A stretch of 64,000 nt of DNA from NCBI RefSeq assembly GCF_000195275.1, contig NC_015385.1:2558501-2622500 (forward strand), given 5' to 3'. This DNA is from Treponema succinifaciens DSM 2489. GTDB lineage: Bacteria; Spirochaetota; Spirochaetia; Treponematales; Treponemataceae. A program made the position numbers and the translations under genes. The notes under the pieces are model-generated. The model did not search any database and was not told the DNA's origin. It worked only from the letters and a program-made list of their open reading frames with translations. This document shows positions 33,247-41,038 of this stretch, piece by piece (the first letter of the stretch is position 1; each line of letters begins with the position of its first letter).

Positions 33247-34464
33247 AATTTCCAAAACTTTGCCCAAAACTACAGATGGTTTCTGCGGCTTAACAAGGTA
33301 GCTTCTTGCGCCCAAAGAAAGCGCCTGCATTACAACTTCTTTTGCCGCTGCCTTTGAATACACAATAACAGGAATCTGCAAGGCTTTCCGCTGAAAATTC
33401 TTTAGAACACTAATTCCGTCCATGTCCGGCAAATACAAATCCATAATAACAGCGTCATATTCTTTTCCGGCTGAAAGTGAATCAAAAAAAGCCACGGCTG
33501 TTTCAAAAAGATCAGTTTCACCGCTTACAGAAGAAAATGTGTTTTGCAGAAGCTTGCGCACAACAATGTCATCGTCAATAACTGCGATGCGCATCATGCT
33601 TCCAAAATTTCCTTCGAGATTGCTTTTAGAATCAATAAATCCCAAGACGGATTCTTCGACAGGCTTATCAGATGTCAAAAGTTTATCAAAAATGAATTCC
33701 TTGATATTGCAGTTTGAACCTTGGTCAACCATAAATTCCATAATAGTTTCAATGTTGCTTGAAACTTGTATTCCAAAATATTCAGGATGTCCTTTTACAA
33801 GCTCCTTTGTAAAAACATCGTTTGTCAGGATTTTTATATATTTGTTCGGAATTCTTCCTTCCGCGGAAATATTGTCAATCAAAAGCTCAAGGTTCAAGCC
33901 GTCAACAAAGCTAAGCTGAATATTCGTCAGCATAAGGATAACCTTGGGAACATTTATTTTGTAATGCTCAATAAGCTCCGCAAGCCTATACTTTAAAAGC
34001 ATGAGTTTTTCACGGTTAAGCCCAAACGCAACTTCAATAAAAAACAGGCTTCCGTTCAAATGGACATCGAGAATGCAAGGCGTTTTGTCCATTGAAAATT
34101 CAATCTGAAGAATTTTTCCGACAGCTTCAAAAAAAACATCAAACTTAACTGGTCTGGAAAAATATTTTACTACATTATATTCAACAAGATTCGCAATTTT
34201 TGAGCGTTCAATTACAGGACCCGTGATTATTATAGGAATTTTGCGCGCATTTGGATCAACGCTCTTTTTTTCCAAAAAGTGCATTACATCTTCTGAAAGT
34301 CCGTCTTCAGTCTCGATGATTATCAAATTAGGAAGCAGAGTTATCATTTTTGTATAGGCTTCTCTACTAGAAACCGACTCAAGCGAAATTTGCTCAGTTG
34401 AAAATTTGTCATGCAAAAAACCGCCGAATAAAGAAGAGCAGTCTATAAGAAGTACCGATTTCAT
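33229..34464 (-). CDS. Multi-receiver response regulator without output domain
   Basis: 411 aa. The C-terminal ~115 residues are a full receiver: IAVIDDDIVVRKLL acidic pocket, phospho-acceptor Asp in AVIMDLYLPDMDG, Thr/Ser replaced by IPVIVYSKA and the Lys in YLVKPQKPSV. The N-terminal ~120 residues are a degenerate receiver (SVLLIDCSSLFGGFL, LIIIETEDG, IPIIITGP, KYFSRPVKF) lacking a clear phosphorylation site. The middle (LDVHLNGSLFFIEVAFGL, KVILMLTNIQLSFVDGLNLELL) is unassigned. No kinase gene is adjacent. ATG 34464 is used; a TATTAT -10 lies seven bases upstream with TTGAAA at 17 bp spacing. Confidence 0.82.
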   Translation of the reverse strand: MKSVLLIDCSSLFGGFLHDKFSTEQISLESVSSREAYTKMITLLPNLIIIETEDGLSEDVMHFLEKKSVDPNARKIPIIITGPVIERSKIANLVEYNVVKYFSRPVKFDVFFEAVGKILQIEFSMDKTPCILDVHLNGSLFFIEVAFGLNREKLMLLKYRLAELIEHYKINVPKVILMLTNIQLSFVDGLNLELLIDNISAEGRIPNKYIKILTNDVFTKELVKGHPEYFGIQVSSNIETIMEFMVDQGSNCNIKEFIFDKLLTSDKPVEESVLGFIDSKSNLEGNFGSMMRIAVIDDDIVVRKLLQNTFSSVSGETDLFETAVAFFDSLSAGKEYDAVIMDLYLPDMDGISVLKNFQRKALQIPVIVYSKAAAKEVVMQALSLGARSYLVKPQKPSVVLGKVLEILHSNF

Positions 34465-34471
34465 AATATAC

Positions 34472-34500
34472 ATAATACTTCATAAATTGTATAATTTCAA
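34472..34500 (-). promoter_or_regulatory. Promoter of the multi-receiver regulator, likely leaderless
   Basis: Minus strand TTGAAA (34495-34500), 17-nt spacer, TATTAT (34472-34477), then seven bases to the ATG at 34464. No ribosome site. Confidence 0.55.
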
Positions 34501-34555
34501 TTATAAACAAAATTTAGAACAGCTGCACAAAAGCAGTTCAGTTCACGGAGAAAAA

Positions 34556-35134
34556 ATGAAAAAAACAGTAGTTCTTTTGGCAAATGGATTTGAAGAAATA
34601 GAAGCACTTTCGCCGGCAGATTATCTTCGCAGGGCAGGAGCTGAAGTCATAATCGCAGCAACCGGAACTTCCTCTAGAAATGTTGAAGGCGCGCATAAAA
34701 TTCTTGTAACTGCCGACATGACGCTGGACACATATTTTTCAACTGAAAAAGAGCTGCCGGATGCGGTGGTTATTCCAGGCGGAATGCCCGGCGCAAAAAA
34801 TATAAGCGAATGCGCAAAAGCAATGGAATTTATAAATCAGATGTTCAAGGCAAAAAAACTTGTTGCGGCAATTTGCGCTTCTCCGGCTGTTGTTCTTGGC
34901 AAAACTGAAATTCTAAACGGAAAAAATTGGACTTGCTACCCAGAAATGGAAAAAAGTCTTTCCGCAGAAATTCAGAAAAACCACAAAATTCAGCCAGTTG
35001 TTACAGATGAAAATTTAATAACAGGAAGAGGTCCAGGAACTGCCGAGCAATTTTCAATGGAAATTGTAAGAATTTTATTTAGCGAAGAAACAAAAGCAAA
35101 AATTATGGAAGCCTCTGTTCAAAGAAAATGCTAA
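34556..35134 (+). CDS. DJ-1/PfpI-family protein
   Basis: 192 aa from ATG 34556 (ACGGAG upstream); the frame is open much further back into the divergent regulator region but without homology. The DJ-1 fold shows VVLLANGFEEIEALSPADYLRRAG, VVIPGGMPGAKNI, the nucleophile elbow AAICASPAVVLG with the reactive Cys, and VTDENLITGRGPGTAEQFSMEIV. Members act as deglycase- or chaperone-like stress proteins, or in thiamine-related pathways (ThiJ); the exact role is unknown. Convergent with the LuxR-type gene, one base apart. Confidence 0.88.
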   Translation: MKKTVVLLANGFEEIEALSPADYLRRAGAEVIIAATGTSSRNVEGAHKILVTADMTLDTYFSTEKELPDAVVIPGGMPGAKNISECAKAMEFINQMFKAKKLVAAICASPAVVLGKTEILNGKNWTCYPEMEKSLSAEIQKNHKIQPVVTDENLITGRGPGTAEQFSMEIVRILFSEETKAKIMEASVQRKC

Positions 35135-35135
35135 G

Positions 35136-35918
35136 CTAATTTGCATTCTGATGAGTCTGAAAAACACCGCTGTTGAAATTTCCGCTTGAATTCAACTTAA
35201 AAGAAAATCCATTGTACATTGTAAGAAATTCTGTGCGGTTTTTAACATCGAGCATTTTGTAAAGCTCAACCATGCGGGCTTTTACTGTGCTTTCAGAAAC
35301 ATCATGGAGAAAGGCGATTTTGCTGTATTTTTTTCCTTCCAAAACTGAAGACAAAAATTCAATGTCGCGAGGAGAACATTCTGTGTCTTCAAGAATTTTT
35401 ATCCGCTTAACTGATTCCGCCTTTTTTAAAATCGGATAAAGAACTGCAAAAGCAACAAAGCCCATGTAAACGGCTCCGGCAATATGCGCAAGAGAAAGCA
35501 AAAAAACAAGAGAGCCGGATCTAAAAAACTGCGTTGTCAAAGAAACCACAGGAAGAATCATAAAAACACAAGTCTTAATACTTCTGTAGCTTTTGAAAAA
35601 ATTAGAAAAGTTCAAAAACAAAAATGAAAGTCCAAGACACAAAATGCCCAAAATATTTCCGTTGTCGAAAAAATTTCCTATTCCGTAGCAATAAAAAAGA
35701 ACAGAATAGCAGCGAAAATCCAAAGAATCAAAACAAAGTCATAAAAAAAGAAGAAATGCAATAATATTTATGGCAATTCTAATAAATTTTCTTATGTCGT
35801 CAAGATTTTGTGAATCATCAGTAAAAAACTGAAACAAACTCACAATCAGGCAAAATGCCGTAATTGTAGCTCCAATCCGGCCTAAAATTTCCCATAGTTT
35901 TTTTTCGTCAAAATCCAT
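35136..35918 (-). pseudogene. Membrane-bound LuxR-type regulator, interrupted at two homopolymer runs
   Basis: Translation from ATG 35918 gives MDFDEKKLWEILGRIGATIT and hydrophobic spans, then stops at TGA just after a seven-base run (35743-35749). The same frame reopens downstream through further spans and a C-terminal LuxR HTH (CSPRDIEFLSSVLEGKKYSKIAFLHDVSESTVKARMVELYKML). Between the seven-base run and a six-base run at 35693-35698, the other frame reads YDFVLILWIFAAILFF, a good membrane span, so one base too many in the first run and one too few in the second would restore a ~260-aa membrane regulator. It could be a real double frameshift, slippage control, or sequencing error. As drawn only fragments are made. 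Confidence 0.68.
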
Positions 35919-35934
35919 TTTTGTTTCTGCGGAT

Positions 35935-36480
35935 TCATTTTAAGTCCCTTGATTCCGCCAAGACTTTTGTAATCTCTCCTATATAAATTGTATGAAAATC
36001 ATTTTTTCTATAAAACTGATTACAAACTTTCTCTTCCACAAATTTAAATGAATCTAGTTCCTGCGAATAAAGTTTTTGGCAAAACAAGACAAGCCGAGCC
36101 TGCTTTATCCAAGGAGTTCCATTCATATATTCAACATCAAGTTTTGTCGCACGGAATTTATCTTCGTTGCGTCCTGAATGGCAACCGCAGTAGTCAAGAG
36201 CAGTCTTATATCTTTCAGGAAGAAAACTCAACGAAAAAGTATCCGTTTCATCTATAATTTCCTTTGTATATCTTGAAGGACGAATATAAACTGTCGCCAC
36301 ATTTTTGTTCCAAAGAACACCAAGTCCGCCCCAGTTCGCTGTCATTGTATTCGGACGACCTGTAATAATATTTCCGTCATCTGAAATTTTTTTTGTACAA
36401 GCTGTAATTAGCATCTGGTCTTTTCCAATCAGCTTGAACGGATTATCTAAAATCGCCTCTGGCTTTATAACTTTCAACAT
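35935..36480 (-). CDS. Flavin reductase-like FMN-binding protein
   Basis: 181 aa. The split-barrel flavin reductase fold is seen in MLITACTKK, NTMTANWGGLGVLWNKNVATVYIRPSRYTKEIIDETDTFSLSFL, and HTIYIGEITKVL; the SN/TANWG pocket binds FMN. It probably reduces free flavin or serves a redox partner not present here. AAAGGAG lies before the ATG. Its end is 16 bp upstream of the start of the LuxR-type gene on the same strand. Confidence 0.85.
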   Translation of the reverse strand: MLKVIKPEAILDNPFKLIGKDQMLITACTKKISDDGNIITGRPNTMTANWGGLGVLWNKNVATVYIRPSRYTKEIIDETDTFSLSFLPERYKTALDYCGCHSGRNEDKFRATKLDVEYMNGTPWIKQARLVLFCQKLYSQELDSFKFVEEKVCNQFYRKNDFHTIYIGEITKVLAESRDLK

Positions 36481-36598
36481 AAATTTTTTACTCCTTTTAT
36501 GAGCATCCGACTTTGCAATTTTAAAATACGTCTGATCAAGACACGCTTACGCCCAAGACCTTGAGTCACCCGTTTTTACGGCTTGGATAAACCTTAAA

Positions 36599-36634
36599 TA
36601 AAAAAAAGCCGGTCTGAACTTATCAAACCGACTT
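36599..36634 (-). terminator. Terminator of tRNA-Ala
   Basis: Minus strand AAGTCGGT, loop of 13 nt, ACCGGCTT (8-bp stem with one G-U) followed by eight T. It lies about 12 bp after the tRNA 3' end. Confidence 0.85.
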
Positions 36635-36645
36635 CCGCTCAAATT

Positions 36646-36719
<74 letters not shown>

Positions 36720-36733
36720 TTAAATATTTTTGA

Positions 36734-36762
36734 ATTTTACCAAAAAATAATAACAAGGTCAA
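36734..36762 (-). promoter_or_regulatory. Promoter of tRNA-Ala
   Basis: Minus strand TTGACC (36757-36762), 17-nt spacer, TAAAAT (36734-36739), about 15 bp before the tRNA 5' end. Confidence 0.7.
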
Positions 36763-36771
36763 TACGTACAT

Positions 36772-36820
36772 TAAAAGGAAGTGTACCTAAAGGCTTTGGA
36801 AAACCTGCGTAACACTTCCT
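36772..36820 (-). terminator. Terminator of the liv-CBS operon
   Basis: Minus strand AGGAAGTGT and ACACTTCCT form a perfect 9-bp stem closing a 27-nt loop that itself can pair (AGG/CCT), followed by TTTTAA. It begins 16 bp after the CBS gene stop. The T tract is short, so efficiency may be moderate. Confidence 0.65.
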
Positions 36821-36835
36821 GTCAACAGCAAATTT

Positions 36836-37480
36836 TTAAACTAATCTTATGTCTTTTATTTCAGCATTATTGGATTCAAGCAAAGATTTTAATTCTGCTT
36901 CGGAAATATTTGAAACTTTTACAGTAACAGTTCTGTGCTTGGAATCGCTGGCATCAGAAGTTACAAGCGAAACAATATTTCCGTTTTTTTCTGCAATAGC
37001 CACGGCAAGTTTTGCAAGCTCACCGGGAATTTCATTAACAACTGCGACTGCGCGCACACCAGGAGTTCTTGTATTGAACATATCAATAAATGTCGCAAAC
37101 AAATCTGATTCAGTTACAAAACCAACAAGCAGATTTTCTTTTACAACTGGAAGACAGCTGATTCCGTAGTCATTCATGAGGCGGGCAGCTTCTTCAACTG
37201 TCTGGTTTGCTGTTGTTGTCTTTACGGATTTTACCATTGTTTTTTCAACTGAAAGCTTGCTTAGCAAATATCCAAGCTCAAACATATCAAGGCTTGTTGC
37301 CGCGCTAGGAGAAGCTTTTGCTAAATCAGTGTTTGTAATAATTCCAACGAGCGCGCCGCTTCTGTCAACAACAGGAAGCTTTTTTATTTTGTTTCTGCTC
37401 ATTATTTCTTTCGCTTCAAGAACAGAAGCCTCTGGTCCAATTGTTATAGGATTTTCAGTCATAACATCTTTTACTAACAT
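36836..37480 (-). CDS. CBS-pair protein with C-terminal ACT-like domain
   Basis: 214 aa. Two CBS repeats at 1-~60 (MLVKDVMTENPITIGPEASVLEAKEIM, KKLPVVDRSGALVGIITNTDL) and ~75-135 (VKTTTANQTVEEAARLM, CLPVVKENLLVGFVTESDL), then an ACT-like region from ~140 (VVNEIPGELAKLAVAIAEKNGNIVSLVT). CBS pairs bind adenine nucleotides and ACT domains bind amino acids, so it may be a ligand sensor. It follows livF by two bases and shares the operon with the branched-chain amino-acid transporter, which suggests (inference) transporter or amino-acid metabolism control. AGGAGG precedes the ATG. Confidence 0.85.
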   Translation of the reverse strand: MLVKDVMTENPITIGPEASVLEAKEIMSRNKIKKLPVVDRSGALVGIITNTDLAKASPSAATSLDMFELGYLLSKLSVEKTMVKSVKTTTANQTVEEAARLMNDYGISCLPVVKENLLVGFVTESDLFATFIDMFNTRTPGVRAVAVVNEIPGELAKLAVAIAEKNGNIVSLVTSDASDSKHRTVTVKVSNISEAELKSLLESNNAEIKDIRLV

Positions 37481-37482
37481 AA

Positions 37483-38193
37483 TCAGCCTCCTAAATATGC
37501 AGATTTTACTGCACTGTCTTTTATCAAGTCTTGAGCGTTTCCGCTTTTTGAAATCACACCTGTTTCAAGTATATATGCGCGGTTAGCAATTGACAACGCT
37601 TTGTATGCGTTCTGCTCAACCAAAAGAATTGTCGTTCCTGCTGAGCTGATTTTTTCAATTATGTTGAAAATTTCATCTACAAGAATTGGAGCAAGTCCCA
37701 TGCTCGGCTCATCAAGCAAAAGAAGCGACGGCTTTGACATAAGCGCGCGGGCCATTGCAAGCATCTGCTGTTCACCTCCGGAAAGTGTTCCAGAAATTTG
37801 TCCTATTCTTTCTTTTAAGCGCGGAAAAAGTTCAAAGCACCATTCCATGTCAGTCTTAATAGCATCTTTGTCTTTGCGTGAATAAGCACCCATTTCAAGG
37901 TTTTCTTTTACGCTCATATTTGCAAAAACCCTGCGGCCTTCCGGAACTTGAATAAGCCCAAGCTGAACAATTTTATCTGCGCTCATATTTGTTATGTCTT
38001 TTCCTTCAAATTTTATTGTTCCGCTTGCCTTTTTTACAAGGTTGCTGATTGAATGAAGCGTTGTGGTTTTTCCAGCCCCGTTTGAGCCAATGAGCGTAAT
38101 GACTTCGCCTTTTTCAACATTGAAAGAAATTCCTTTCAGCGCCTTGATTGCTCCATAAGAAACAACAAGATTTTCAACTTCAAGCATGCTCAT
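37483..38193 (-). CDS. livF: Branched-chain amino-acid ABC transporter ATPase LivF
   Basis: 236 aa from ATG 38193, five bases after GGAGG; two codons later another ATG is possible. Walker A IGSNGAGKTTT, signature LSGGEQQMLAMARALM, Walker B LLLDEPSMGLAP, and the C-terminal YLGG typical of LivF. One of the two cytoplasmic ATPases of the HAAT transporter. Overlaps the end of livG by 14 bp. Confidence 0.95.
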   Translation of the reverse strand: MSMLEVENLVVSYGAIKALKGISFNVEKGEVITLIGSNGAGKTTTLHSISNLVKKASGTIKFEGKDITNMSADKIVQLGLIQVPEGRRVFANMSVKENLEMGAYSRKDKDAIKTDMEWCFELFPRLKERIGQISGTLSGGEQQMLAMARALMSKPSLLLLDEPSMGLAPILVDEIFNIIEKISSAGTTILLVEQNAYKALSIANRAYILETGVISKSGNAQDLIKDSAVKSAYLGG

Positions 38194-39004
38194 TTTTTCC
38201 TCCAACGTCCTCATAGCCAGAACCAAGGTACGCTTTTATAACTTCTTCATTTGACTGAATTTCCGCAGGAAGCCCCGAAGCAATTACACGTCCGTAGTTT
38301 AAAACCATGAGCCGCTCGCAAATTCCCATGACAAGCTTCATATCGTGTTCAATCAAAAGAACTGTAAGATTAAATTTTTTGCGGATAAACGAAATAAGCT
38401 CCATAAGTTCTTCTGTTTCCTGACCATTCATTCCAGCCGCCGGCTCATCAAGCAAAAGCAGTTTTGGACTGGAAGCAAGCGCGCGGCAAATTTCAAGCTT
38501 ACGCTGCTCACCATAAGGCAAGTTGTGCGCAAGTTCATTTTTTTTGGAATCAAGATGAAAAATAGAAAGCAAAAGCTCTGTTTTTTCCTGCATGATTTTT
38601 TCATCGTCGCGGAATTTTTTAGTCCTGAGCAAAACATCAATCGGAGTAACGGTTCTAGTCTGATGAAGTGCAATTTTTATATTTTCCGCGGCAGTCAAAT
38701 GTCCAAAAAGCCTGATGTTCTGAAAAGTACGGGCAATTCCAATTCTGTTCAACTGGGCAGGCGATTTTCCACTTACAACCTGAAGATTTTCGTCGCGTCC
38801 AACAAAAGTAATTGTTCCTGAAGTCGGCTTGTAAATTCCAGAAAGCATATTAAAAACTGTTGTTTTTCCGGCTCCGTTCGGACCAATAAGTCCAATCAAT
38901 TCGCCCTGATAAAGCTCAAGGTCAAAATCACTTACCGCGCGCAAACCGCCAAAAACAATTGAAATGTCCTTTGCACGAAGAAGAAGCTCCCTTTTTTCGC
39001 TCAT
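38180..39004 (-). CDS. livG: Branched-chain amino-acid ABC transporter ATPase LivG
   Basis: 274 aa. Walker A IGPNGAGKTTVF, the family insert after the Q-loop (ARTFQNIRLFGHLTAAENIKIALH), signature LPYGEQRKLEICRALAS in which the usual LSGG is LPYG, as is normal in LivG, and Walker B LLLDEPAAGMN with HD in IEHDMKLVM. GGAGG precedes the ATG, which overlaps the livM stop (ATGA). Confidence 0.95.
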   Translation of the reverse strand: MSEKRELLLRAKDISIVFGGLRAVSDFDLELYQGELIGLIGPNGAGKTTVFNMLSGIYKPTSGTITFVGRDENLQVVSGKSPAQLNRIGIARTFQNIRLFGHLTAAENIKIALHQTRTVTPIDVLLRTKKFRDDEKIMQEKTELLLSIFHLDSKKNELAHNLPYGEQRKLEICRALASSPKLLLLDEPAAGMNGQETEELMELISFIRKKFNLTVLLIEHDMKLVMGICERLMVLNYGRVIASGLPAEIQSNEEVIKAYLGSGYEDVGGKNEHA

Positions 39005-40017
39005 TTTCTTCCTCCTTGCTTTTTAAACAATCTGACAAAAAATCCAGGAATTCCATCGTATATTTTTATAAAGCTCAATTCTTTTGTTCCAAGAAGTCCC
39101 TGCGGACGGAAAAGCATTACAAAAATCAAAACAACTGGATAAATCAGCAAACGGTAATCGCGCAAGAATCTAAGCGCTTCCTGAAGAATTGTAAGAACAA
39201 ATGCCGCAAGAATTCCGCCGGTTATGCTTCCCATTCCGCCCAAAACAACAAAAATCAAATCATTAATTGAATTGTTAAATGAAGCCAAATCAGGTTTTAT
39301 GAATCCAATAAACGGAGCATAAAGCGCACCGCCAATTCCTGCGATAAACGAAGCGATTACAAAGCCCGTCATTTTATAGCGGAAAACTCCGATTCCATTG
39401 CTGTTCGCCGCAACTTCATCTTCGCGGACAGCAAGAATTGCCCTTCCGTAAGTTGAACGCAAAAAATTCTGAAGAAGAACAACAATCACAACAAGCGAGC
39501 CAATTACCGCAAGATAAGAAATTGCCGCGCTGTGGTCAAGTGAAGTTGTAAAAATCGTGCTGAATTGTTTTCCATTCGGACCGCCAGTTATCGATTTTAA
39601 ATTTATAAGGCAAACTCTGATAATTTCACCAAATGCAAGCGTTACAATCGCAAGGTAGTCGCCTTCAAGCTTAAGCGTAGGAAATCCAATCAAAAATCCC
39701 AAGAATGCCGCAATAAGTCCGCCAAGCAAAATGCTGACAGGCAATGGAATTCCAGCTTCTGTAAGAATAATAACTGAATATGCTCCGAGCGCCTGAAATC
39801 CTGCCTGCCCCAAAGAAAGCTGACCAGTGATTCCGCAGATAACATTTACGCTGATTGCCATGATTGCGTTTACACCAGCAAGAGTTATAATCTGAGCAGT
39901 GTAGGCATCTATCAAAGGCATTCCAAGCGGCAAATCCATAAGAACCGCAGGAACTGCAATGCAGACAAAAGCGATAACAAAAAGAACTATTGTATTTCTA
40001 ATAAATTTGTCTTTCAT
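39001..40017 (-). CDS. livM: Branched-chain amino-acid ABC transporter permease LivM
   Basis: 338 aa with about ten membrane spans. Signature ITGQLSLGQAGFQALGAYSVIIL and the EAA-like loop VREDEVAANSNGIGVFRYKM, typical of the LivM permease. Forms the channel with LivH. Ends overlapping livG by 4 bp, begins 10 bp after livH. Confidence 0.94.
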   Translation of the reverse strand: MKDKFIRNTIVLFVIAFVCIAVPAVLMDLPLGMPLIDAYTAQIITLAGVNAIMAISVNVICGITGQLSLGQAGFQALGAYSVIILTEAGIPLPVSILLGGLIAAFLGFLIGFPTLKLEGDYLAIVTLAFGEIIRVCLINLKSITGGPNGKQFSTIFTTSLDHSAAISYLAVIGSLVVIVVLLQNFLRSTYGRAILAVREDEVAANSNGIGVFRYKMTGFVIASFIAGIGGALYAPFIGFIKPDLASFNNSINDLIFVVLGGMGSITGGILAAFVLTILQEALRFLRDYRLLIYPVVLIFVMLFRPQGLLGTKELSFIKIYDGIPGFFVRLFKKQGGRK

Positions 40018-40027
40018 TCCGCCGCTC

Positions 40028-40918
40028 CTAAACTTTTACAACTTCTTTTTTGCCAAGCAAACCTGCCGGCTTAACAAGAAGAATTACAATCAAAATGCAG
40101 TAAGAAATGGCGTCGGCATACTGTGAAGAAATATAAGCCTTGGTCATAGTTTCCGCAATACCAAGAATAACGCCGCCAACCATAGCACCAGGAATAGAGC
40201 CGATTCCACCTAAAACCGCCGCGACAAACGCCTTAAGACCAGGAATATACCCCATGAACGGATCAACTTGCGGATAAGCAGTCGCATACAAAACTCCGCC
40301 AGCTCCAGCAAGAACTGAACCTATTACAAATGTAATTGCAATCGTTCTGTTTACATTTACACCCATGAGGCTTGCGGCTCCAAGATCGTAGCTTACAGCG
40401 CGCATAGCACGTCCGGTTTTTGTATAATTGATTATATAATTCAAAATAACCATTAAAACTGCTGAAGAAATAATTACAATCAGCTGAATATTGCTTATCT
40501 GTACTGAACCAAATGTAAAAAATTTTGTTTCCATTGTAGGAAACTGGCGCGGATTCGGTCCAACAAAAGGAAGCACGCGCATAGCATTCTGAAGAATCAG
40601 CTCAACCGCTATCGCCGTAATAAGAGAATTTAAACGTGGAGCAGTTCTCAAAGGTCTGTAGGCACAACGCTCAATAGCAATACTTAAAACCGCACATACA
40701 ACCATCGCGCCCAAAAATGCAAGAACAAGTCCAAGCGGAGTCGGACCTGTCGCAGTTAGCACAAAGTATCCTGTATAAGCTCCAATCATCATAACATCGC
40801 CATGTGCAAAGTTGATAAGCTTTACTATTCCATATACCATTGTATACCCAAGAGCAATCAAGGCATATATGCTACCCAAAGAAAGCCCGTTGACAAGTTG
40901 CTTAAAAAAAGTATCCAA
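40028..40918 (-). CDS. livH: Branched-chain amino-acid ABC transporter permease LivH
   Basis: 296 aa. The start is TTG at 40918, five bases after GGAGG; an upstream TTG at 40930 overlaps that ribosome site and is unlikely. Family signature GLSLGSIYALIALGYTMVYGIVKLINFAHGDVMMIGAY and the EAA-like loop GRAMRAVSYDLGAASLMGVNVNRTI. Partner permease of LivM. It is separated from livK by an intra-operon hairpin terminator that would lower permease expression relative to the binding protein. Confidence 0.93.
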   Translation of the reverse strand: MDTFFKQLVNGLSLGSIYALIALGYTMVYGIVKLINFAHGDVMMIGAYTGYFVLTATGPTPLGLVLAFLGAMVVCAVLSIAIERCAYRPLRTAPRLNSLITAIAVELILQNAMRVLPFVGPNPRQFPTMETKFFTFGSVQISNIQLIVIISSAVLMVILNYIINYTKTGRAMRAVSYDLGAASLMGVNVNRTIAITFVIGSVLAGAGGVLYATAYPQVDPFMGYIPGLKAFVAAVLGGIGSIPGAMVGGVILGIAETMTKAYISSQYADAISYCILIVILLVKPAGLLGKKEVVKV

Positions 40919-40965
40919 CGTATCCTCCAAGAAAAAAATCCTACTGATTTTACTATAAATTCATA

Positions 40966-41005
40966 AAAATAAAAAGGGGCGTTCCTCAATTACGAAGAAC
41001 ACCCC
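40966..41005 (-). terminator. Intra-operon terminator between livK and livH
   Basis: Minus strand GGGGTGTTCTTC, loop GTAATT, GAGGAACGCCCC: a 12-bp stem with two G-U pairs followed by a T-rich tract (TTTTTATTTTT). It lies about 35 bp after the livK stop. Partial read-through would give the usual excess of binding protein over permease. Confidence 0.82.
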
Positions 41006-41038
41006 ATTGTGTCGGAATATTAAAAACTGAATTATCCG

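Noticed and set aside
36490-36598. Possible riboswitch or leader upstream of the flavin reductase gene
   Set aside because: I looked for FMN, SAM, cobalamin and preQ1 signatures and found only short palindromes such as CAAGGTCTTG. No known aptamer core is visible.
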